From the NCBI GenBank assembly GCA_947487895.1, contig CANKYF010000013.1, positions 1-64,000 on the forward strand: a stretch of 64,000 nt of DNA, in the 5' to 3' direction. This DNA is from an uncultured Flavobacteriaceae bacterium (lineage in GTDB: Bacteria > Bacteroidota > Bacteroidia > Flavobacteriales > Flavobacteriaceae). The position numbers and the translations under genes are program-made. The notes below the pieces were generated by a model. It saw only the letters and a list, made by a program, of their open reading frames with translations, had not been told where the DNA came from and made no database searches. Numbering within the stretch: the first letter of the stretch is position 1; every line of letters begins with the position of its first letter. Positions 17,319 through 25,830 of the stretch are shown one piece after another.

Positions 17319-17353
17319 TAATTAACATAATTAATAGTTAATAATATTAACTA
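17319..17353. promoter_or_regulatory. Cluster operator, double 35-bp site
   Basis: Half-sites TAATTAAC and ATTAACTA with a 13-bp ATTAATAGTTAAT core and 3-bp spacers. It lies 14 bp upstream of the CpeT-like gene at 16319-17305 and just downstream of the long operon that ends at 17392. Confidence 0.75.
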
Positions 17354-17391
17354 TTTTGTAAATGTAATAAATAATCCTATTAATTATAGGT

Positions 17392-18276
17392 TTAAGAAGT
17401 GATAATTCTTTTGTAAAGTTGAATGACGCCTATGGCTATTATGCACATTACTATACCATAAACTCCAGCGGTGGCAGCCATTTTAGGTTCGTTTAATAGG
17501 CTTGTGGAAATGGCTATAGTCATACCCAGCACATTGTTTTGCATGCCCGTCTCAATAGATATGGTTGCAGATTGCTTTTTTGAAATACCCAAACCTCTAG
17601 ATGAAAAATAGCCAACAGATAATGTTAAAATATTTAAAAGTAATACACCAACAAAAGAGGCTTTAAAAAAGTGCCAACTATTACCAATTTCTTCTAATTT
17701 CATGGTCATTAATGCAAGCGCAAGAATTATTACTAATATAGAAACCCACTTAATTGCTGGCTTACTTTTTAATGAAAATGCAGGCCATTTATAATTAATT
17801 AACATGCCCAACATTGTTGGAAGCGCGGTTAGCTTAAAAATATTTAAAATGGTTTTTCCTAAAGGTAATTGAATGCTTTTAGAAGCTTCACCTAAAATAG
17901 CCTCTAAAGAAAAATTTATAATTAAAGGAATAGTGAAAATAGTAACAATACTACTTATGGCAGTAAGTGTTATAGAGAGCGCTACATCTCCTTTTGCCAA
18001 AAACGAGAACAAATTAGATACAGCACCACCAGGACAGCAGGCACAGACCATTAAACCCATAGCAATCATTGGTGGCATTGGCACAAATGATACGATACCA
18101 AATGCTATTAGAGGTACCAAAATAATTTGATTAATTAACCCCGTAAAAGTGGCCTTGGGTGTAGCGCTTACCCTAGTAAAATCTTTAATTGTTAATGTCA
18201 TTCCCATGCCTAACATTACCAAAAACAATAAAACTTGTAAAATATTTGGAATATAAGATGATAGGAATTCAATCAT
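17392..18276 (-). CDS. Bile acid:sodium symporter family (BASS) transporter
   Basis: A 294-aa polytopic membrane protein of the BASS/NTCP type with about nine to ten helices. It has the family stretch CCPGGAVSNLFSFLAKGD followed by LSITLTAISSIVTIFTIPL, and MGLMVC before it. Members move bile acids, pyruvate, pantothenate or other organic anions with sodium. In the cluster it could carry an organic-acid intermediate across the cytoplasmic membrane. It is the last gene of the minus-strand operon 26732-17392, 9 bp after the second polysaccharide-deacetylase-like gene. Confidence 0.85.
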   Translation of the reverse strand: MIEFLSSYIPNILQVLLFLVMLGMGMTLTIKDFTRVSATPKATFTGLINQIILVPLIAFGIVSFVPMPPMIAMGLMVCACCPGGAVSNLFSFLAKGDVALSITLTAISSIVTIFTIPLIINFSLEAILGEASKSIQLPLGKTILNIFKLTALPTMLGMLINYKWPAFSLKSKPAIKWVSILVIILALALMTMKLEEIGNSWHFFKASFVGVLLLNILTLSVGYFSSRGLGISKKQSATISIETGMQNNVLGMTIAISTSLLNEPKMAATAGVYGIVMCIIAIGVIQLYKRIITS

Positions 18277-18285
18277 GTGTTTACT

Positions 18286-19233
18286 TTATTTTTGCGCTTT
18301 CCAAACATCTAAAATGTCTGATGCCGAGGCAGACCAAACGGCGTTATGATTACTTAGTTTTTCTAAGACTTGTTCTAAATATTTAATGCGATGAGGTTGT
18401 CCTAAAACCCACGGATGAATATTTAAACTTAATAACCTTCCACCATTGGTTTCTGTTTCTTTTAGTAAAAACTCAAAAGCATCTTCTACTTGATGTGCCC
18501 AATCTTCGGCTGAATGTAAATTATTTAAAATGATAAAAAAATCGTCTAATTCAGTAGCCAAGGGCATAGCGGTTAAATTACCATTTTTTGTTTTAAATTC
18601 ATAAGGCATATCGTCATTTACCCAATCACTAAAATAAGTGATACCGTTAGCAGCCAAAATATCTGGCGTGTTTTCAGATTCGTTTTTAGCAGGACTTATC
18701 CATCCTTTTATATCTTGACCAGAGAGTTCTCTAAGCGTATCTAGAGATCTTTTTACTAACTCTTGTTCTTCAATAATGTCTTGTCCGCCATAATGTAGTT
18801 TGTCCATATGATACCCATGACATAGAATTTCATTTCCACGTTCTTTCACCGTTCCTAATAAATAAGGATAGCGTTCTGCTAATCTTGTATTGATAGCAAA
18901 AGTAGGTGTGATATTGAACTGGTCTAAAGCTTTAAAAAAACGATATACTCCCACACGATTGCCATAATCTCTTAAACTATAGTGGCGTAAATCTGGGTAA
19001 GGTTTTGTCATACCACCAGGTACTTTAAATGGGATACCTTGTTGGTTTATTGGGAAAAACTGCAAGCTTACATTTACCCAAAGCGCTATTTTTTTTTCGT
19101 TAGGCCATGTAATAGGTTTTCTATCATGAAGCATAGCCCATTCATAACGATCATGATCCATTCCGTAGGAACGCTCGGGGTATTTTAAATAGTCGTTATC
19201 AAGCGTTGCCATATTTTTTATTTTTAGTTTCAA
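18286..19233 (-). CDS. PuuE/cyclic-imidase-like polysaccharide-deacetylase-family hydrolase (copy 1)
   Basis: A 315-aa protein of the NodB/polysaccharide-deacetylase fold in the PuuE (allantoinase) subgroup: WPNEKKIALWVNVSLQFF, LRDYGNRVGVYRFF, NTRLAERYP, and EILCHGYHMDK (His-x-x-His). Members open cyclic amides and imides such as allantoin, and some hydrolyse maleimide or succinimide-type rings. The nearby amidase and hydratase favour an imide-ring-opening role (inference). The likely start is Met8 (MATLDNDY, at 19212), which still overlaps the upstream paralogue. Substrate is uncertain. Confidence 0.8.
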   Translation of the reverse strand: MKLKIKNMATLDNDYLKYPERSYGMDHDRYEWAMLHDRKPITWPNEKKIALWVNVSLQFFPINQQGIPFKVPGGMTKPYPDLRHYSLRDYGNRVGVYRFFKALDQFNITPTFAINTRLAERYPYLLGTVKERGNEILCHGYHMDKLHYGGQDIIEEQELVKRSLDTLRELSGQDIKGWISPAKNESENTPDILAANGITYFSDWVNDDMPYEFKTKNGNLTAMPLATELDDFFIILNNLHSAEDWAHQVEDAFEFLLKETETNGGRLLSLNIHPWVLGQPHRIKYLEQVLEKLSNHNAVWSASASDILDVWKAQK

Positions 19234-20149
19234 TATCGGCTAAAACCGTATCATAATAGTTATCCATAAAGTATTGTGCTATTTCTTTACCTGTAGTTAC
19301 CCAAACATCTGGGTGTCCGGTAATATATTCTAAAGCTTCTTCGTAAGCCTTAATACGGTGCGCATTACTTACTTGGTAATTATGAGTAGGTATGCACATA
19401 ATGGTGCCGCTTTCTGCACCTTCGGCATATAAACGGTCAAAATTATCCATGAGTTCTTTACCATATCTTCTTGGGGTGGTTTTTTGAACTAAATACGCGA
19501 TAGTATCATTCATTTCTAAAGAATATGGAATAGATACAAACTTTTTACCGCTTTTTAAATGAATAGGTGTGGGTTGATCATCATGAAACAAATCACACGA
19601 ATAATAGCCAGCTTCATCTCCAAATAATTCAGTGCCCACTTCAGCAAATAAGTCTAAAGTATTCTCTGAGTGTGATAGGGCAGGAGCTAAGTAACCAGCA
19701 CATTTCTGACCTGTATGCTTGTATATGGTTTCAATAGAATCTTTAATCATGTCTCGCTCTTGAGATTCGGTCATACCATAAGTATATCTGGTATTGTAAA
19801 TACCATGACTAAAAAATTCCCAATGGCGTTCTTTGCATAATTCTATAATTTCAGGATGATGGTCACAAAGTGCGGTAGATAAAGATATAGAACCTCTAAT
19901 ACCGTACTTTTCTAGCAAATTCATTTGCCTAATATGCCCCACACGATTTCCCCAGTCTCTACTGGTATATCCAGGCAACGCAGGATTAGGTTGTGGCCAG
20001 GGCTTTCTATATGGATTATTTGGTGGATTTAATTCGTAAAACTCAATATTAGGTGCTACCCAAAATGCTATTTTAGCACCATTGGGCCATTGTATTCTTG
20101 GTCTATTTTCATAAGGCCAATAATCATAATATCCTGGGTCTTCTTTCAT
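19199..20149 (-). CDS. PuuE/cyclic-imidase-like polysaccharide-deacetylase-family hydrolase (copy 2)
   Basis: The 316-aa protein is paralogous to the next gene downstream: WPNGAKIAFWVAPNIEFY, SRDWGNRVGHIRQM, STALCDHHPE, and WEFFSHGIYNTRYTYG. The second histidine of the HxxH pair in copy 1 is not conserved here (SHGIYN), so the two enzymes probably differ in metal use or substrate. The pair may form a hetero-oligomer or act on two related imides or lactams. The genes overlap, and the isochorismatase-fold amidase lies 4 bp upstream. Confidence 0.8.
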   Translation of the reverse strand: MKEDPGYYDYWPYENRPRIQWPNGAKIAFWVAPNIEFYELNPPNNPYRKPWPQPNPALPGYTSRDWGNRVGHIRQMNLLEKYGIRGSISLSTALCDHHPEIIELCKERHWEFFSHGIYNTRYTYGMTESQERDMIKDSIETIYKHTGQKCAGYLAPALSHSENTLDLFAEVGTELFGDEAGYYSCDLFHDDQPTPIHLKSGKKFVSIPYSLEMNDTIAYLVQKTTPRRYGKELMDNFDRLYAEGAESGTIMCIPTHNYQVSNAHRIKAYEEALEYITGHPDVWVTTGKEIAQYFMDNYYDTVLADIETKNKKYGNA

Positions 20150-20153
20150 CTTT

Positions 20154-20819
20154 CTATTTTAAAGCATTTAGCCAATTAAAAACGTCTTTTACATCTAAAA
20201 CATCACAGTATTTTAATGACAAATCTGTAAGATTAGCATAGTGATAGCTTTCGTGCTTATCTGCTACACATTCTTCAGGAATGATGGTTCTATAACCTCT
20301 AGATAGTGAATCTACACCAGCAGCACGTACGCAACCAGATGTTGAGCCTCCTGTTAAAACAACTGTATCTACTTGATGCCATACCAGCAATGATTGTAAA
20401 GGTGTTTCAAAAAAAGGTGAAGGCATTTTCTTTTCGTAAAATACATCTGTATCTCTATCTAAAATTAACCGATCATCAAGTTCTGAACGTTCAGACCCAA
20501 ATTTGATGTTTTGTAAGCTGTCTGGAGTGTCAGTTCGTGTGCCCCATACACCGGCATCTGCAGCGGTATCCATATAGGCAACATTGGTCCAAACAACGGG
20601 CCATCCCAGAGCTCTAAATTTTGCAGCTAATTCGTTTACATAATCTAACTGTTTAGGATCAGATTCATAAGCTGTTTTAAAGAGGTCTGTGCGTGTATAT
20701 GCTTTTTGAATATCGATATTTACTAAAGCTGCTTTTTTTCCAAAGCCAAAACGTTTTCTGGCAGGATTTGCTTTTACTTCAAAATAGAGTTCTTTAGCTG
20801 TTTTATTTGTTTTTTGCAT
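20154..20819 (-). CDS. Isochorismatase-fold amidohydrolase (maleamate/N-carbamoylsarcosine amidase type)
   Basis: The 221-aa protein has the cysteine-hydrolase triad of the family: Asp36 in ALVNIDIQKAY, Lys in YEKKMPSPFF and nucleophile Cys163 in LTGGSTSGCVRAAGVD. N-carbamoylsarcosine amidase and NicF (maleamate amidohydrolase of nicotinate degradation) belong to this subgroup. Between two cyclic-imidase-like genes and a maleate-type hydratase, removal of ammonia from a (substituted) maleamate is the natural reading. That is inference from context. The active-site residues are all present. Confidence 0.85.
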   Translation of the reverse strand: MQKTNKTAKELYFEVKANPARKRFGFGKKAALVNIDIQKAYTRTDLFKTAYESDPKQLDYVNELAAKFRALGWPVVWTNVAYMDTAADAGVWGTRTDTPDSLQNIKFGSERSELDDRLILDRDTDVFYEKKMPSPFFETPLQSLLVWHQVDTVVLTGGSTSGCVRAAGVDSLSRGYRTIIPEECVADKHESYHYANLTDLSLKYCDVLDVKDVFNWLNALK

Positions 20820-20822
20820 ATC

Positions 20823-21377
20823 TTATTCTCTAATTTTTACAATCATTTCTATTTCGCAGGCGGCGTTTAGTGGAATGGAACTCATACCAACTGCAGACCT
20901 AGCATGCATCCCTCGTTCTCCAAATACTTCGACCATTAAATCTGTAAATCCATTTATTACTTTTGGGTGGTCTTTAAAATCAGGATCGGCATTAACCATG
21001 CCTAATACTTTAATTATTTTTTCTACTTTATTGAGGTCTCCAAGTTCTGCTTTAAGTACAGACAATTGATTAATTGCAGTCAAACGAGCGGCTTTGTATC
21101 CTTCTTCAATGGTGAGATCACGACCCAGTTTGCCAACATATTTTTCACCTGTGGGGGAAAAAGGAATATTACCTGAAAGGTATAAGGTACTCCCGTCTTT
21201 AACAGCAAACGAAATTTTAATGCCTTTTGGCATTTTAAGCGTACTAAGTTCTATGCCCAATTCCTCTAAGCGGTCTTCTACGTCATAGTTATAAAGTGGC
21301 TCTTGTTGTTTTTCTTGTTGAGGTGCGTGCATGCACGACACCAGAAAGAGGGTTATTAAAATGATTGAACCTTTCAT
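20823..21377 (-). CDS. RidA/YjgF-family lipoprotein
   Basis: The 184-aa protein has a lipoprotein signal (SIILITLFLVSC, Cys15) followed by a RidA-like domain (about 45-184): LYLSGNIPF, TIEEGYKAARLTAINQL, KVLGMVNADPDF, and RSAVGMSSIPLNAACEIEMI. RidA proteins hydrolyse enamines and imines to carbonyls and ammonia. This copy has R-S-A-V-G where the catalytic Arg of RidA usually sits and Glu near the end (EIEM). Export of a RidA is unusual and fits other exported enzymes here. It is 3 bp from the amidase gene. Confidence 0.8.
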   Translation of the reverse strand: MKGSIILITLFLVSCMHAPQQEKQQEPLYNYDVEDRLEELGIELSTLKMPKGIKISFAVKDGSTLYLSGNIPFSPTGEKYVGKLGRDLTIEEGYKAARLTAINQLSVLKAELGDLNKVEKIIKVLGMVNADPDFKDHPKVINGFTDLMVEVFGERGMHARSAVGMSSIPLNAACEIEMIVKIRE

Positions 21378-21382
21378 AGTAT

Positions 21383-22336
21383 TTAGTTTTTTGTTATTAC
21401 GGTTTTGTTGTTTCTACTCCATTCACTCCAAGAACCTACATAAAGTTTAGGAATGTCCAACCCTGCATGGGCTATCGCTAATAGAGAGTGACAAGCAGTT
21501 ACACCTGAACCACAATGAAAAATGATGTTATCTCTAGGTGTGTTCTTAAATATTTGAGTATACTTTTCTTTTAATACTTCAGGAGATTTGAATGTACCAT
21601 TATCCTCTAAATTATCTGAAAAAGGAACGTTTACAGTACCAGGTATATGTCCTGCTATTGAATCAATTGGCTCAAATTCTCCGTTATAGCGAGGTGTGGC
21701 TCGAACATCTATAACCATATAATCTTTGTCCTGTGAAACGTTTTCTACATGGTCCATATTAACCCGTGGAAGTAGCCATGTGGTTACAGGATACAACGGA
21801 GCAACTTTAGGCGTCACCTTATCTGAGTTTATAGGAAACTGAGCATTTTTAGCTTCCTGAATGCCACCATTTAGAACCTGTACGTTTTCATGACCAATGG
21901 CTTTTAACATCCACCATAAACGAGCAGATGCATTGGCTCCTCCTTTATTATCATAAACAACAACACGGCTATCTGGTGTCATGCCAAGGTTGGAAATAGT
22001 TTGAGCAAAGTCCTCAATTTTCGGTAACGGGTGTCTTCCTCCATGAGCAGGGTCTTCGTGTATTTCTGATAAGTCTTCATTCAAATCAAGAAAAAAAGCG
22101 CCATTTAAATGCTGTTTTTCATAATCGGACCGTCCGTTTGGACCCCCACTGGCATTTATAAGAATAACCTGGTTTGAATGCACTAATTCAAAAAGTTCTG
22201 ATGCATTAATAATATGTTTAAATGTTGTTTTCATAGTGTTCTTGTGTACTTTTAAGCTTGTTTCTTGTTGCGCATTGGTTTTGTTGAAAGAAACCAGAAC
22301 AAATAATGTGTATAAAATTAGTTTTAAATTGGTCAT
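21383..22336 (-). CDS. Exported thiosulfate/3-mercaptopyruvate sulfurtransferase (two rhodanese domains)
   Basis: The 317-aa protein has a signal peptide (LILYTLFVLVSFNKTNA, cleavage near residue 22) and two rhodanese modules. The first includes DLNEDLSEIHEDPAHGGRHP and VVYDNKGGANASARLWW. The second carries the active cysteine in FHCGSGVTACHSLLA (about Cys275), a CGSGVT loop as in 3-mercaptopyruvate sulfurtransferases. Its role in the cluster is unclear: it might detoxify cyanide or move sulfur in the periplasm. It lies within the long minus-strand operon, 1 bp from the CoA-transferase gene. Confidence 0.85.
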   Translation of the reverse strand: MTNLKLILYTLFVLVSFNKTNAQQETSLKVHKNTMKTTFKHIINASELFELVHSNQVILINASGGPNGRSDYEKQHLNGAFFLDLNEDLSEIHEDPAHGGRHPLPKIEDFAQTISNLGMTPDSRVVVYDNKGGANASARLWWMLKAIGHENVQVLNGGIQEAKNAQFPINSDKVTPKVAPLYPVTTWLLPRVNMDHVENVSQDKDYMVIDVRATPRYNGEFEPIDSIAGHIPGTVNVPFSDNLEDNGTFKSPEVLKEKYTQIFKNTPRDNIIFHCGSGVTACHSLLAIAHAGLDIPKLYVGSWSEWSRNNKTVITKN

Positions 22337-22337
22337 T

Positions 22338-23519
22338 TTATTCTGTTTTTATAATGCCTTCTGCCACCATTTTAGTAATAGTGTCATCATCTATATTTAA
22401 ACTTTTTAGGACCTCTTTAGTATGTTCTCCTATTTTAGGAGGATCTAAACGTTTTTCTACACGTGTTCCTTTATACTCCAAAGGGAATTTTGGTAACATG
22501 GTTGAGATACCATCGTTCATAGTTACCTCCATCAAACTATTGCCTTTGTTTAGTTGTTCGTCTTCAAACAAATCTTCTGGTTTGCTTATAGGAGCAAATG
22601 GAATATGCCCTTTATCACAACGTTCTATGATGTCACTTTTTGTAAAACCTTTAACACGCTCATCTAAGGCTGGTAAAAACCAATCTCTTTCATCAATTCT
22701 TTGATTATTGGTTTCTAATCTGGCATCGGTTGCCCAATCACTCCATTCAAAAACTTCACATAAACGTTCCCAGTGTTTTTCACTTATAATACCAATGAAT
22801 ACTTTGTCATTGTCTTTGGTATCAAATACTTTATATATAGACCAAGCACTAACACGAGAGGGCATAGGAGGAATTTGATAATCTATCTGAGAAGAATATG
22901 CCATGTGTTGCCCCATTAAAAAGGCACATGTTTCAAATAATGCAGATTTGACAAATCCTCCTTCACCTGTTTTTTCTCGTTCTAAAAGCGCTATTAATAT
23001 TCCAATGTAACCAAACATACCACCTGTTATATCTATAACGGAGGTGCCTGCACGTAATGGGTCTCCTTCGCGTCCTGTCATATAGGCAAGACCTCCCATC
23101 ATTTGTACAACTTCATCCATGGCGTGACGCTTCTCATAAGGGCCACTTAAAAATCCTTTTAAGGAACAATATATAAGTTGGTTGTTGTATGTTTTAAGTT
23201 TTTCATATCCCAAACCTAATCTATCCATGGTTCCAGGACCAAAGTTTTCTACAACAACATCATAGTCTTTTACCAGCTTATAGATAAGCTCTAGACCTTC
23301 TTTAGATTTTAGGTTAACTGCTAAACTTTTTTTATTTCTATTATAAAACCAAAAATAGCCAGTACCAAACCCTTTTAAGCGTCTGGTACTATCTCCATTA
23401 ATGGGTTCAATATGTAGTACTTCTGCGCCCATATCTGCTAACATTAAACCTGCACATGGACCCATTACAGCATGTGTAAATTCTAGTACTTTTATATCTT
23501 TTAGTGGTGCGTTATTCAT
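22338..23519 (-). CDS. CaiB/BaiF family (class III) CoA-transferase
   Basis: A 393-aa class III CoA-transferase: start DIKVLEFTHAVMGPCAGLMLADMGAEVLHIE (quoted in part), PINGDSTR, YFWFYNRNKKSLAVNLK, and the catalytic aspartate in HAMDEVVQMMGGLAYMTG. Members move CoA between carboxylic acids, for example succinyl-CoA to citramalate or carnitine. Beside a maleate-type hydratase and an HMG-CoA-lyase-like enzyme, the likely job is activating a substituted malate for C-C cleavage. The full-length enzyme is tightly packed between neighbours (1 bp gaps). Confidence 0.85.
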   Translation of the reverse strand: MNNAPLKDIKVLEFTHAVMGPCAGLMLADMGAEVLHIEPINGDSTRRLKGFGTGYFWFYNRNKKSLAVNLKSKEGLELIYKLVKDYDVVVENFGPGTMDRLGLGYEKLKTYNNQLIYCSLKGFLSGPYEKRHAMDEVVQMMGGLAYMTGREGDPLRAGTSVIDITGGMFGYIGILIALLEREKTGEGGFVKSALFETCAFLMGQHMAYSSQIDYQIPPMPSRVSAWSIYKVFDTKDNDKVFIGIISEKHWERLCEVFEWSDWATDARLETNNQRIDERDWFLPALDERVKGFTKSDIIERCDKGHIPFAPISKPEDLFEDEQLNKGNSLMEVTMNDGISTMLPKFPLEYKGTRVEKRLDPPKIGEHTKEVLKSLNIDDDTITKMVAEGIIKTE

Positions 23520-24080
23520 TTACTTTTTGTTTACGGATTGATAAAATGAATTTGGAGCATCCTCAATTTGAGTATTTAATGTTGAATTCCATCTATTTAA
23601 AAACCCAAACATTGAAATGACTCCAACAATTTCTACAATGCCTTCTTCGTCGAAATATTCTTTTAAGAGCTCAAAATCTTCATCGCTAGAAGCATTAGGT
23701 AATACACTTGCTTTTAAAGCTAAATTCAAGGCTGCTTTTTCGGCTTCAGAAAATAACGATGAGGTTTTAAACTCCCATAGTTGTTCTAATTTTTCTTTAG
23801 ACACACCTTGTTTGCCTGCTCCATACATGGTATGTGCGCTACAATATAAACAACCACTGGCTGCACTAGAGATGTAACCAATCATTCGTTTTAATCCAGA
23901 ATCTATTTTTCCTTCAGCATATATGGCTTTAGCTAATTCAAAAAATGTAGTAAGCACATCTGGTTTGTGAGCCATTATAAGTCCATCATTGGGTAAAAAA
24001 CCCATAAACGCTTCAGCATTTTTAAATAAATGATTAAGCTTGTCTTGTTCTATATGTTTTTTTGGTTCAATTCTACTCAT
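23520..24080 (-). CDS. Carboxymuconolactone decarboxylase/AhpD-like protein
   Basis: A 186-aa helical protein with the AhpD-type redox motif in SGCLYCSAHTMYGAGKQG (CxxC followed by His). Family members serve as alkylhydroperoxidases, peroxiredoxin reductants or decarboxylases. The CxxCxxH core suggests peroxide defence or a thiol redox role, reasonable next to oxidases that may make hydrogen peroxide. It is cotranscribed between the LeuD-like subunit and the CoA-transferase. Confidence 0.8.
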   Translation of the reverse strand: MSRIEPKKHIEQDKLNHLFKNAEAFMGFLPNDGLIMAHKPDVLTTFFELAKAIYAEGKIDSGLKRMIGYISSAASGCLYCSAHTMYGAGKQGVSKEKLEQLWEFKTSSLFSEAEKAALNLALKASVLPNASSDEDFELLKEYFDEEGIVEIVGVISMFGFLNRWNSTLNTQIEDAPNSFYQSVNKK

Positions 24081-24083
24081 AAT

Positions 24084-24593
24084 TTATAGCGAATAATTTC
24101 CATGTTTAGTTAGATAATTGACGAGGCCTCCTTCATTTAAAATATCTATCATAATATCTGGAAGCTTAGTAGCCTTGTAGGTTGTGCCAGTGCTAAGGTC
24201 TTTTACAATGCCAGTTTTTAAGTTGACATCTAGTTCTGCTCCTTTTTGAATATTATGGTCTGCAATTTCAAGCACAGGAATACCAATGTTTATAGCGTTT
24301 CTAAAAAAGATACGTGCAAAATCTCTTGCTATAATAACAGAAATACCTGCTTGTTTTAATGCTAATGGTGCTTGTTCTCTAGAAGAGCCACAGCCAAAAT
24401 TAATACCTGCTACCAGAATATCTCCTTGTTGTACAATTTTCTTAAAATTAGGATCTAGATCTTCTAACACATGATTAGCTAGTGTAGATAAATCTAGTGT
24501 TTTAGTGTATTTGCCAGGTATGATACGGTCTGTATCTATATGATCACCGTACACATGTGCTTTAGCTTTTATATTTGTTTGTACTCCGTTCAT
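24084..24593 (-). CDS. Aconitase-family hydratase, small subunit (LeuD/DmdB-like, set 1)
   Basis: The 169-aa swivel-domain protein has the canonical signatures GDHIDTDRIIPGKY and GINFGCGSSREQAPLAL (Gly67 to Gln74), including the catalytic serine and substrate-binding arginine. It resembles archaeal-type LeuD/dimethylmaleate hydratase small subunits. With the large subunit 1 bp upstream it should form a [4Fe-4S] hydro-lyase that interconverts a maleate or citraconate-type acid and the matching malate. There are no other leucine-pathway genes here, so leucine biosynthesis is unlikely. Confidence 0.85.
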   Translation of the reverse strand: MNGVQTNIKAKAHVYGDHIDTDRIIPGKYTKTLDLSTLANHVLEDLDPNFKKIVQQGDILVAGINFGCGSSREQAPLALKQAGISVIIARDFARIFFRNAINIGIPVLEIADHNIQKGAELDVNLKTGIVKDLSTGTTYKATKLPDIMIDILNEGGLVNYLTKHGNYSL

Positions 24594-24594
24594 A

Positions 24595-25830
24595 TTAGAC
24601 TAGATATTTTTTAGGGTTAGTAATCTGTCCGTCAAGGGCTGAGGCTGCCACTGTTGAAGGTGCTCCTAAATAAATGTTTGAATTGGGATTTCCCATACGG
24701 CCTCTAAAATTTCTATTGGCTGCTGAAATAACTACTTCGCCATCTGCGGGAACACCTTGATGTGTACCTACACATGGACCACAACCAGAAGTTATTAATG
24801 ATGCACCAGCTTCAATTAAGGTATTCATAGTACCATTATTCATGGCATCTAGAAGAACACGTTGTGATGCGGGCGCAATAATCATACGTACATCGGGATG
24901 TATTTTTTTTCCTTTCAGAATTTTAGCAGCTATATCTAAATCCTCTAAACGGCCATTACAACACGTTCCTATAAAGGCATAATTTATTTTAGTGCCTTCA
25001 TAGTTAGAAATATTGTGAACATTATCTGGAGATTCTGGTGCGCTTACTTGAGGCTCTAAATCTGAAACATCAAAATTGAAAGTTTTAATATATTTAGCGT
25101 CTTCATCAGGAGCAATAGGATTAAAATCATAATCTAACTGTAATCCTTTAGGATGTACAATGCCTGTTTTTGCTCCCATTTCAGAAGACATATTAGCTAT
25201 AGTCATTCTACTAGCAAGACTTAAACCTTCAAAGGCCTCGCCACAAAATTCAATAGCTTGATAAGTAGCACCGGAAACGGTTACTTTGCCTACTAGGAAC
25301 AAAATAAGATCTTTGGCAGTAACTCCAGCTTGCAATTTTCCGGTGCAATTTATTTTTATGGTTTGTGGTACTTTTAACCAAATTTTTCCAGTCATCATGG
25401 TGGCAGCTAAATCTGTGGATCCAACCCCACATGCAAAGGCGTTTAATGCGCCATATGTTGGTGTGTGAGAATCTGCCCCTATAAAAATATCTCCTGGTTT
25501 TACATATTGATTTTCCACCATAACCTGATGGCAAATACCTTCACCTATTTCAAACAAACGCATGCCTTGTTCTTTGGCAAAATCTCGCATCATTTTGTGT
25601 AAATTGGCAATACGTTCATTAGGTGAGGGTGCTGCATGATCTATAATAAAAGCACATTTATTGGGATTAAATACTTTTTTGCCTCCCATTTCATGAAATG
25701 CTTTAATAGTTAATGGCGCCGTGGTATCACTTGCCATTGCAGCATCTACTTTGCTCACAACTAATTCGCCTGCATATACTTTTTTGCCTACGTGGTTTGA
25801 AATTATTTTTTCTGATATTGTTTGTCCCAT
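24595..25830 (-). CDS. Aconitase-family hydratase, large subunit (LeuC/DmdA-like, set 1)
   Basis: The 411-aa protein has the iron-sulfur ligands in FIGTCCNGRLEDLDIAAK and TSGCGPCVGTHQGVP, the histidine motif GADSHTPTYGALNAFA, and the ending NRNFRGRMGNPNSNIYL. The first ligand motif reads TCCNGR instead of the usual SCTNGR, with the ligand cysteine in place. Acting with the LeuD-like subunit it should hydrate a substituted maleate (dimethylmaleate, citraconate or maleate type). A diverged second set lies at 48575-51740. Confidence 0.88.
   Translation of the reverse strand: MGQTISEKIISNHVGKKVYAGELVVSKVDAAMASDTTAPLTIKAFHEMGGKKVFNPNKCAFIIDHAAPSPNERIANLHKMMRDFAKEQGMRLFEIGEGICHQVMVENQYVKPGDIFIGADSHTPTYGALNAFACGVGSTDLAATMMTGKIWLKVPQTIKINCTGKLQAGVTAKDLILFLVGKVTVSGATYQAIEFCGEAFEGLSLASRMTIANMSSEMGAKTGIVHPKGLQLDYDFNPIAPDEDAKYIKTFNFDVSDLEPQVSAPESPDNVHNISNYEGTKINYAFIGTCCNGRLEDLDIAAKILKGKKIHPDVRMIIAPASQRVLLDAMNNGTMNTLIEAGASLITSGCGPCVGTHQGVPADGEVVISAANRNFRGRMGNPNSNIYLGAPSTVAASALDGQITNPKKYLV

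Noticed and set aside
18286-20149. Allantoin/urate degradation
   Set aside because: Only the PuuE-like fold points there. Urate oxidase, allantoicase and ureidoglycolate enzymes are missing, and two diverged PuuE-like copies sit beside an amidase and a maleate-type hydratase.
25250-25534. 94-codon minus-strand ORF inside the LeuC-like gene
   Set aside because: It is a frame shadow of a strongly conserved gene. The same applies to the other short frames overlapping well-supported genes.
24084-25830. Leucine biosynthesis isopropylmalate dehydratase
   Set aside because: No leuA or leuB is nearby, and the genes sit in a catabolic operon with a CoA-transferase and HMG-CoA-lyase-like enzyme. The second set is diverged in the active site.
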